Source: UBA4656 sp002405525 (lineage in GTDB: Bacteria; Pseudomonadota; Gammaproteobacteria; Xanthomonadales; Ahniellaceae). Taken from it: DNA of 11,153 nucleotides. The translations under genes were made by a program, and so were the position numbers. This document shows, one piece after another, positions 5,969 to 11,153 of the stretch; the first letter of the stretch is position 1, and every line of letters starts with the position of its first letter. The stretch lies in assembly GCA_036723735.1 (NCBI GenBank), contig DAIMGT010000093.1, positions 1 to 11,153 on the forward strand. Direction: 5' to 3'. Under the pieces are notes generated by a model. That model had not been told where the DNA came from. It made no database searches and saw only the letters and a list, made by a program, of their open reading frames with translations.

Positions 5969-7603
5969 ATGGGATACGAGGACGAGCACCGGCGATCGAT
6001 CGAAGCCCCCGCGGACTTCTGGGCTTAGCAGGCGCGTGCCATCCACGGGCGCGCGCCCGCGCACACGATCCTCGAATACGACCGCCCGCCGTTCCGCCGC
6101 GGGTTGGTCGGCGGCCTGACCAACCTCTGCTTCAACGCGGTCGACCGCCATCTCGACGCGCGGGGCGACCAGCTCGCGGTGGTCGGCATCTCGACCGAGA
6201 CCGGCGCGCGTGAGACCTGCACGTATCGCCAGCTGCACCCCGAGGTGCAGGACTTCGCCGCCGTGCTGCGCGGCCTCGGCGTGGGCGTCGGCGACCGCGA
6301 CCGCTAGGTCATCTACGTGCCGAACACGCTGCAGGCGGTGTTCGCGATGCTGGCCTGCGCGCGGCTGGGCGCGATCCACTCGTTGGTGTTCGGCGGCTTC
6401 GCCGCGCACCACCTGGTGCTGCGGATCGATGACGCGCGGCCGAAGTTGCTGGTGTGCGGCGACACCGGCGGCTGCGCAGTGGCGCTGGCGCTCTCGATGC
6501 GCACCGTCCATGACGTCGGCCCCGGGCAGATGATGTTCTCGACCTCGGACGTCGGCTGGGTCGTGGGCCATTCCTGCATCGTCTATGGACCGCCGATCGT
6601 CGGCGCGACGCCCCTCGTCTACGAGGGCCTGCCGGGGAACCCCGCCCCCGGCATCTGGTGGCCGCCGTGCGCCGGATACGGCGTGCGCACGGTGTTCTCC
6701 TCCCCGACCGCCTTGCGCGTGCTGAAGAAGCACGGCCCGGACCACATCCGCCGTCACGCCCTTTCCCGGCTGCACCGGCTGTTCCTCGCCGGCGAGCCGC
6801 TGGACGAGCCGACCGCGCGCTGGGCCACCGAGGCGCTCGGACGACCGGTGATCGACAACGACCGGCAGACCGAGACCGGCTGGCCGGTGCTGACCCTGGT
6901 GCTGGGCCTCGACCTCGAGCCCGTCAAGTTCGGCTCGCCCGGTCTGCCCAACCTCGGCTACCGGCTGCGCGTAATCCACGAGGGCACCGGGCAGGAGTCC
7001 TCCGACGGCGAAAAGCGCGTGCTGGCGATCGTGCCGCCGCTGCCGTGGGGTTGCCTGGACACGACCTGGAACGATGAGCCGCGATTCTCCGCCGGATGCT
7101 TCAGTCACTTCCGGGAACTGCTGTACTCGTCGCTCGACTGGGCAGTGCGCGACGCCGACGGCCATCACACCATCCTCGGTCGCACCGACGACGTGATCAA
7201 CGTCGCCGTACACCGCCCGGGGACGCGCGAGATCAAGGAGGCGGTCGCCACCCATCCCGCGGTCGCCGAGGTCGCGGTGGTCGGCGTGCACGACGAGATC
7301 AAGAGCCAGGTGCCGGTGGTGTTCGCCACCCTGCGCGCGGGGATGCCATCGGCCAGCTCCGCCGCGGCGCTGGGCGACGCGATCCATGCCCGGGCCTGCG
7401 AGCAGCCGGGCGCGGTGGCCCGGCCGGCGCGGGTGTACCTGGTCGGCGCGCTGCCCAAGACCCGCTCCGGCAAGCTGCTGCGCCGCTCGATCCATGCCTT
7501 GGCCCACCAGGCCGATCCGGGCGACCTCTCGACGCTGGACGAGCCGGGCGCGCTGGATGAGGTGCGGCTCGCGCCGGGAAGCGCGGCGGCGTGGCCGGGG
7601 TGA
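5969..7603 (+). pseudogene. prpE: Propionyl-CoA synthetase pseudogene (prpE remnant)
   Basis: The frame from ATG 5969 reads MGYEDEHRRSIEAPADFWA, then an amber stop (6026-6028), then QARAIHGRAPAHTILEYDRP and so on, matching the start of PrpE-type acyl-CoA synthetases. A second amber (6305-6307) interrupts GVGDRDR*VIYVPN. The same frame then runs open to 7603. Near 6467-6472 the sequence jumps from LLVCGDTGG straight to AVALALSMRTV. About 90-100 residues usually found between these points are missing, including the YTSGTTGKPKG phosphate-binding core. Other conserved blocks are damaged: IDNDRQTETGW where the family has IDNYWQTETGW, and NVAVHRPGTREIKEAV where it has NVAGHRLGTREIEEAV. The C-terminal PKTRSGKLLRRS with its lysine survives (7454-7489). 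A GGAGGG ribosome-binding site (5955-5960) is intact. No frameshift is needed. The active enzyme makes propionyl-CoA from propionate, CoA and ATP; this copy cannot. It lies directly upstream of prpB and prpC, consistent with a former prpEBC unit. Confidence 0.92.
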
Positions 7604-7625
7604 GGCGCGGGCCGCACGGCGCCCC

Positions 7626-7634
7626 TGCTAAAAT
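7626..7634 (+). promoter_or_regulatory. Extended -10 promoter candidate for prpB
   Basis: TGCTAAAAT contains the extended TGn element and a -10 hexamer TAAAAT (five of six), standing out in GC-rich DNA 34 bases before the prpB ATG. No TTGACA-like -35 lies at the usual spacing, which extended -10 promoters can tolerate. It would give prpBC its own transcript, independent of the dead prpE upstream. Confidence 0.5.
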
Positions 7635-7667
7635 CACGTCTTCCTGCCGACCATCCCCGGACCCCGC

Positions 7668-8561
7668 ATGAGCCACCACGATTCCGCCGGCGCCCGCCTG
7701 CGCGACGCGATGCAGGCCGAGAAACCGTTGCAGCTGCCGGGCGCGATCAACGCCTATGCCGCGATGCAGGCCGAGCGCGCCGGCTTCCGCGCGCTCTACG
7801 TGTCCGGCGCCGGCATCGCCAACGCGAGCTACGGGCTGCCCGATCTCGGCATGACCAGCCTCGACAACGTGTGCGAGGACATCCGGCGGATCAGCGGCGC
7901 CTGCCGCCTGCCGCTGCTGGTGGACGCCGACACCGGCTGGGGCGCGGTGTTCAACGTCCAGCGCACGGTCAAGGAGTTCATTCGCGCTGGCGCTGCCGCC
8001 TGCCACATCGAGGACCAGGTGCAGGCCAAGCGCTGCGGACACCGGCCGGGCAAGGCGGTGGTGCCGAAGGACGACTTCGCCGACCGCATCAAGGCCGCGG
8101 TCGACGGCCGCACCGACCCGGATTTCGTGATCGTGGCGCGCACCGACGCGCTGGCGGTGGAGGGTATCGGCTCGGCGCTCGAGCGCGCGGTCGCCGCCGA
8201 GGCGGCCGGCGCCGACGTGATTTTCGCCGAGGCCTGCACCACTCTCGACGAGTACCGCCGCTTCGTCGCCGCGGTGACGGTGCCGGTGCTGGCCAACCTC
8301 ACCGAGTTCGGAAAGACGCCGTATTTCACGGTGCAGGACCTCGGCAACGCAGGCATCGCGATGGTGATCTACCCGCTTTCCGCCTTCCGCGCGATGGCGA
8401 GCGCGGCGGAAGCGGTCTACGCCGCGATCCGTGCCGACGGCACGCAGAAGGCGGTGGTCGGCCGCATGCAGAGCCGCATGGAGCTCTACGAGGTGCTCGG
8501 CTATCACGCCTACGAGGAGAAGATCGACGCCCTGTTCGGTGCCGGTCGCGGCGGTGCCTGA
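7668..8561 (+). CDS. prpB: 2-methylisocitrate lyase
   Basis: A 297-residue member of the isocitrate lyase/PEP mutase superfamily. It cleaves (2S,3R)-2-methylisocitrate to pyruvate and succinate, the last step of the methylcitrate cycle. The signature KRCGH lies at residues 121-125, with C123 the catalytic acid. Metal-site aspartates are D86 and D88 in LVDADTGWG, and HIEDQ (113-117) supplies E115. Substrate-loop sequences LPGAINAYAA and YVSGAGIANASYGLPDLG are conserved. The length agrees with PrpB (about 290-300) and is far below AceA-type isocitrate lyases. The Shine-Dalgarno is weak, but the ATG at 7668 gives the usual N-terminus. The gene follows the prpE remnant by 64 bases and precedes prpC by 93, with a strong hairpin between. 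The pairing with prpC rules out most alternative roles such as carboxyphosphonoenolpyruvate mutase. Confidence 0.95.
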   Translation: MSHHDSAGARLRDAMQAEKPLQLPGAINAYAAMQAERAGFRALYVSGAGIANASYGLPDLGMTSLDNVCEDIRRISGACRLPLLVDADTGWGAVFNVQRTVKEFIRAGAAACHIEDQVQAKRCGHRPGKAVVPKDDFADRIKAAVDGRTDPDFVIVARTDALAVEGIGSALERAVAAEAAGADVIFAEACTTLDEYRRFVAAVTVPVLANLTEFGKTPYFTVQDLGNAGIAMVIYPLSAFRAMASAAEAVYAAIRADGTQKAVVGRMQSRMELYEVLGYHAYEEKIDALFGAGRGGA

Positions 8562-8613
8562 TCCTCGCGCCGCCAGGCCGTCGCAGCCGGCCCGGCCCGG
8601 TACATCCCTTCAT

Positions 8614-8635
8614 GCGGCCGCGCCGACGCGGCCGC
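8614..8635 (+). repeat. GC-rich hairpin between prpB and prpC
   Basis: Two copies of the 8-bp palindrome GCGGCCGC (8614-8621 and 8628-8635; both NotI sites) flank GCCGAC, making a perfect eight-pair all-GC stem. It has no T run. It ends 19 bases before the prpC ATG, so it could shield or tune the prpB part of a shared mRNA. The structure is seen; any role is inference. Confidence 0.5.
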
Positions 8636-8654
8636 CCCATCCGAGATCCGAGCC

Positions 8655-9809
8655 ATGAGCGAATCCGCCCCGATCCTTCCCAAGGCCAAGAAGTCGGTCG
8701 CGTTGTCGGGCGTCGCCGCCGGCAACACCGCGGTGTGCACCGTCGGCCGCACCGGCAACGACCTGCACTATCGCGGCTACGACATCAAGGATCTCGCTGA
8801 GCAGGCCACGTTCGAGGAGGTGGCCTTCCTGCTGGTGCATGGTCGGCTGCCGGATGCCGCTGAGCTGCGTCTCTACCACCGCAAGCTGGCCCGACTGCGC
8901 GGCCTGCCGGCGGCGGTCCGCGCGGCGCTCGAACTGCTGCCCGCGTCGACCCACCCGATGGACGTGATGCGCACCGGCTGCTCGGTGCTCGGCGCCGTGC
9001 TGCCCGAGAAGGACGACCACGCGGCAGCCGGCGCGCGCGACATCGCCGATCGGCTGCTGGCCTCGTTCGGCTCGGTGCTGCTGTACTGGTACCACTACTC
9101 GCACAACGGACGTCGCATCGACACCGAGACCGACGATCCGTCGATCGCTGCGCACTTCCTGCACCTGCTGCACGGCCGCAGGCCGGTCGAACTGCACGCC
9201 CGCGCCCTCGACCAGTCGCTGATCCTCTACGCCGAGCACGAGTTCAACGCGTCGACCTTCGCCGCGCGGGTAGTGGCCGGAACCGGGTCCGACCTGTATT
9301 CGGCGGTCACCGGCGCGATCGGCGCGTTGCGCGGGCCCAAGCACGGCGGCGCCAACGAGGCGGCGATGGAGATCATCGCCCGCTACCAGTCCGCCGACGA
9401 AGCCGAGGCCGACATCCGCGCGCGGGTCGAGCGCCGCGAGATCGTGATCGGATTCGGCCATCCGGTGTACACGATCGGCGATCCGCGCAACCCGATCATC
9501 AAGTCGATCTCGCGCCGCCTGTGCGAGGACGCCGGCGACATGCGCCTGTTCGAGGTCAGCGAGCGCATCGAGACCCTGATGTGGGACCTGAAGAAGATGT
9601 TCCCGAACCTCGACTGGTACAGCTCGTCGTCGTACCACATGATGGGCGTGCCGACCGCGATGTTCACCCCGCTGTTCGTGGTCTCGCGCACCAGCGGCTG
9701 GGCCGCGCACGTGATCGAGCAGCGCATGGACGGAAAGATCATCCGCCCGAGCGCCAACTACACCGGACCCGAGGACCAGGTCTTCGTGCCGCTGGCCGCG
9801 CGTTCCTGA
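8655..9809 (+). CDS. prpC: 2-methylcitrate synthase
   Basis: A 384-residue citrate-synthase-family enzyme condensing propionyl-CoA with oxaloacetate to 2-methylcitrate, the entry step of the methylcitrate cycle. The catalytic triad is visible: H230 in GPKHGGAN, H269 in GFGHPVY, and D320 in NLDWYSSSSYH. H195 in LYAEHEFNAS and R346/W349 in RTSGWAAHVIEQ are typical of the family. The short form and the opening GVAAGNTAVCTVGRTGNDLHYRGYDIKDLAEQ fit PrpC better than the longer (about 430-residue) gammaproteobacterial citrate synthase GltA. Adjacency to prpB settles the assignment, though such enzymes often keep some citrate synthase activity. The Shine-Dalgarno is weak (GAG at 8643-8645). The usual partners acnD, prpF or prpD do not follow; a membrane protein gene begins 60 bases downstream. 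Confidence 0.95.
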   Translation: MSESAPILPKAKKSVALSGVAAGNTAVCTVGRTGNDLHYRGYDIKDLAEQATFEEVAFLLVHGRLPDAAELRLYHRKLARLRGLPAAVRAALELLPASTHPMDVMRTGCSVLGAVLPEKDDHAAAGARDIADRLLASFGSVLLYWYHYSHNGRRIDTETDDPSIAAHFLHLLHGRRPVELHARALDQSLILYAEHEFNASTFAARVVAGTGSDLYSAVTGAIGALRGPKHGGANEAAMEIIARYQSADEAEADIRARVERREIVIGFGHPVYTIGDPRNPIIKSISRRLCEDAGDMRLFEVSERIETLMWDLKKMFPNLDWYSSSSYHMMGVPTAMFTPLFVVSRTSGWAAHVIEQRMDGKIIRPSANYTGPEDQVFVPLAARS

Positions 9810-9869
9810 GCGAGGCGTTGTGCCGCGGCGCAGCGTGACCGCCGCGGCGCGGCTGGCAACATCGACGGC

Positions 9870-10652
9870 GTGAGCGATCCGCAGGCCGACGCCGATCCCT
9901 TCAAGGTGGCCTACCCGCAAGCGCAGGAGGTCGCGCCGTGGGCGCCGTTCGGCTGGCTGCGGCGCGGATTCGCCGACGCACTTGCGGCGCCGGCCGCCTC
10001 GCTGTTCTACGGCGGGGTGCTGGCGGCGATGGGCTGGCTACTCGTGCGCTTCGCGGTCGATGGCGCGATCGGGCTGGCGCTGCTGACCGGCTTCCTGCTG
10101 GTCGGTCCGCTGCTCGCGACGGGCCTGTACGCGATCAGCCGTGCGATCGAGCAGGGCGGGCGGCCGGACTTCCGCCGTTCGCTGGTGGCATGGCGCGAGA
10201 ACCTGACCTCGTTCTCGTTCTTCGGCGCGATCCTCGCACTGCTGCTGGCGGTCTGGATCCGCGTCTCGGTGGTGGTGGTGGCGCTGTTCTTCGACGGCCC
10301 GATGCCGCACGCGGCGACCCTGCTGCGCGACGTGCTGGCGGCGCCCGACGGCGTGGTCTTCCTCGGCGCCTATCTCGCCGCCGGCTTCGGCTTCGCGGTG
10401 CTGGTGTTCTCCGCCTCGGTGGTCTCGCTGCCGCTGCTGCTCGACCGCCCGCGCTGCGACGCCATGACCGCGATCGTCACCAGCATGCGCGTACTCGCAG
10501 CCAACCGCGGGCCGCTGCTGCTGTGGGCGGCGCTGATCGTGCTGCTGACCGCGCTCGGTTTCGCGACCGGGTCCGTCGGGCTCGCGCTGCTGCTGCCGGT
10601 GGTGGGGCATGCGACGTGGCATGCCTATCGGGAGTTGGTGGCGCCGGCTTAG
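9870..10652 (+). CDS. DUF2189-type multi-pass membrane protein
   Basis: A 260-residue integral inner-membrane protein of unknown function. Hydrophobic segments lie at about residues 42-60, 66-90, 115-141, 161-190 (possibly two passes) and 215-246, giving five or six passes. Family-like strings are GPLLATGLYAISRAIEQGG (79-97), FSASVVSLPLLLDR (180-193) and PVVGHATWHAYRELV (243-257), which I recognise as DUF2189 features. The start is GTG at 9870, without a clear Shine-Dalgarno; the cytoplasmic N-terminus then carries DPFKVAYP before the first membrane segment. It ends in TAG, showing that amber serves as an ordinary stop in this genome. It follows prpC by 60 bases on the same strand and may be co-transcribed, but no functional link to propionate metabolism is evident. 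Membrane topology is well supported; function is unknown. Confidence 0.85.
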   Translation: MSDPQADADPFKVAYPQAQEVAPWAPFGWLRRGFADALAAPAASLFYGGVLAAMGWLLVRFAVDGAIGLALLTGFLLVGPLLATGLYAISRAIEQGGRPDFRRSLVAWRENLTSFSFFGAILALLLAVWIRVSVVVVALFFDGPMPHAATLLRDVLAAPDGVVFLGAYLAAGFGFAVLVFSASVVSLPLLLDRPRCDAMTAIVTSMRVLAANRGPLLLWAALIVLLTALGFATGSVGLALLLPVVGHATWHAYRELVAPA

Positions 10653-10674
10653 AGATCGCCTTTGCGCGTGGGTG

Positions 10675-10756
10675 CCGCGGTGGTGCAGGACTCGGAGGGG
10701 CTTGGGCCCGGGGCCCTGGCCGGAACAGCGAAGACGCGCTGACTGCTGCACCGCGG
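10675..10756. repeat. Imperfect inverted repeat downstream of the DUF2189 gene
   Basis: CCGCGGTGGTGCAG (10675-10688) and CTGCACCGCGG (10746-10756) are inverted copies except for three extra bases in the left arm. Between them GGGCCC (10704-10709) and a further GGGCCC form a compact GC palindrome. This could be the 3' structure of the upstream transcript; there is no T run. Otherwise I see nothing coding in the 210-base gap before the transposase start. Confidence 0.3.
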
Positions 10757-10784
10757 ATCCACGCTGTACCCTGGGACCTAAACC

Positions 10785-11153
10785 CTCGCTCTTCACCGCT
10801 GCCTCTCTTGAAATCCGAGTGGGTAATCTGTCCCCGCCTGAACGGACCGCGGAGCATGCGAAGTGACGACCGGAAAGCTGTTCGAGGCTGCGCTGGGGGT
10901 TGAGGCGCCGTGGTATGTCGCGGGCACGGACTTCGATGCCGAGGCCAGGAGTCTGACCATCCGTGTGGATTTCGTGGCCGGCAGCCGATTCGCGTTGGCC
11001 GGGGTCGACGGCAAACACCCGGTCCACGACACCGTGAGCAAGCGCTACCGGCACCTGAACGTCTTCCAGCACGAGTGCTTCCTGGAGGTGCGGGTGCCGC
11101 TACCGAATGGGAGCGTGCGGCAGGTGGAACCGACCTGGAGCGGCAAGTTGTCG
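10785..11153 (+). mobile_element. Left part of an ISL3-family insertion sequence (continues past the right edge)
   Basis: The transposase start at 10863 implies that the element's left end lies a short way upstream, probably between about 10760 and 10800. I place it tentatively near 10785, where the sequence becomes less GC-rich (CTCTTCACCG at 10790-10799, then CTTGAAATCCG). The right end, the partner terminal repeat and the target duplication are outside the window, so the boundary is a guess. Confidence 0.45.
10863..11153 (+). CDS. ISL3-family transposase, N-terminal fragment (runs off the right edge)
   Basis: The first 97 codons of a transposase; ISL3 enzymes are usually around 400 residues with a DDE catalytic domain further on. 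The translation reads VTTGKLFEAALGVEAPWYVAG, then TDFDAEARSLTIRVDFVAGSRFA, HPVHDTVSKRYRHLNVFQHECFLEVRVPLP and PTWSGKLS. This is the standard ISL3 opening: LF..ALG...PWYV, DFD, IDF..GSRFA, PVHDT..K.YRHLN.FQHEC and the WAGKL-like string. The GTG start has a GGAG eight bases upstream (10851-10854). In many ISL3 transposases the PVHDT string is preceded by a cysteine that begins the zinc-finger region; here the residue is His. No stop or frameshift is visible in the part shown, so it may be intact. Confidence 0.88.
   Translation, partial: MTTGKLFEAALGVEAPWYVAGTDFDAEARSLTIRVDFVAGSRFALAGVDGKHPVHDTVSKRYRHLNVFQHECFLEVRVPLPNGSVRQVEPTWSGKLS

Noticed and set aside
6026..6307. Amber (TAG) recoding, for example pyrrolysine or a suppressor, in the prpE frame, since both internal stops are TAG
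   Set aside because: The gene also lacks its core ATP-binding motif and has altered conserved residues, and TAG ends the downstream DUF2189 gene normally. Decay explains it better.
5717..7507. A 596-residue minus-strand open frame opposite the prpE remnant
   Set aside because: It is a GC-rich antisense shadow: Arg/Gly/Ala/His-rich composition, and it reads across the end of mdh and the pseudogene without any recognisable motif.
6317..7603. A shorter functional protein of 428 residues starting at 6317
   Set aside because: It starts inside the PrpE fold, lacks the N-terminal part and the SGTTGKPKG core, and has no ribosome-binding site of its own. It is the tail of the pseudogene.
10038..11072. 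A 344-residue minus-strand open frame at the right end
   Set aside because: It overlaps two well-supported plus-strand genes, and its Gln/Arg/His-rich translation is typical of the reverse frame of a membrane-protein gene.
1..11153. CRISPR arrays, tRNA or rRNA genes, toxin-antitoxin pairs, phage genes
   Set aside because: I found no regularly spaced repeats, no cloverleaf with tRNA-like arms, no rRNA-like stretch, and no toxin or phage protein among the real genes.

Overview
The window is GC-rich, tightly packed chromosomal DNA of a proteobacterium. The malate dehydrogenase is the 328-residue cytosolic type, close throughout to the Xanthomonas-type protein as I remember it. Together with a TypA GTPase, a YcgR-like PilZ protein and a DUF2189 membrane protein, this suggests a gammaproteobacterium of the Lysobacterales (Xanthomonadales) or a near relative. 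That placement is inference from protein character, not a database result.

Layout, left to right. The window opens with the first 74 codons of typA/bipA on the minus strand. On the plus strand follow a small macro-domain protein and a single-domain cyclophilin. The 255-base gap after the cyclophilin is unusually structured: several hairpins end in a strong intrinsic terminator that also works in reverse, and a small RNA gene could lie here. Two minus-strand genes follow, an M48-type metalloprotease lipoprotein and a PilZ protein with a YcgR-like N-terminal domain. Divergent from them, the plus strand carries a class I aminotransferase and malate dehydrogenase, about 37 bases apart and probably co-transcribed.

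Downstream lies a decayed propionyl-CoA synthetase gene (prpE). It is readable in one frame for 1.6 kb, but has two amber stops and an internal in-frame deletion that removed the nucleotide-binding core motif. Next come intact prpB (2-methylisocitrate lyase), with its own extended -10 promoter candidate, and prpC (2-methylcitrate synthase), then a DUF2189 multi-pass membrane protein. The right edge is the start of an ISL3-family transposase cut by the window end.

How the genes fit together: PrpC condenses propionyl-CoA with oxaloacetate and PrpB releases pyruvate and succinate. Malate dehydrogenase regenerates oxaloacetate, and the aminotransferase probably interconverts oxaloacetate and aspartate. 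Three neighbouring enzymes therefore meet at oxaloacetate. With prpE dead, propionyl-CoA probably comes from amino-acid or odd-chain fatty-acid breakdown rather than free propionate, unless another acyl-CoA synthetase substitutes. The dehydration/isomerisation step (prpD, or acnD plus prpF) and a PrpR regulator are not in this window.

I see no new multi-gene system. The best leads are the structured RNA candidate, the prpE pseudogene, and the macro-domain protein with atypical loop residues.
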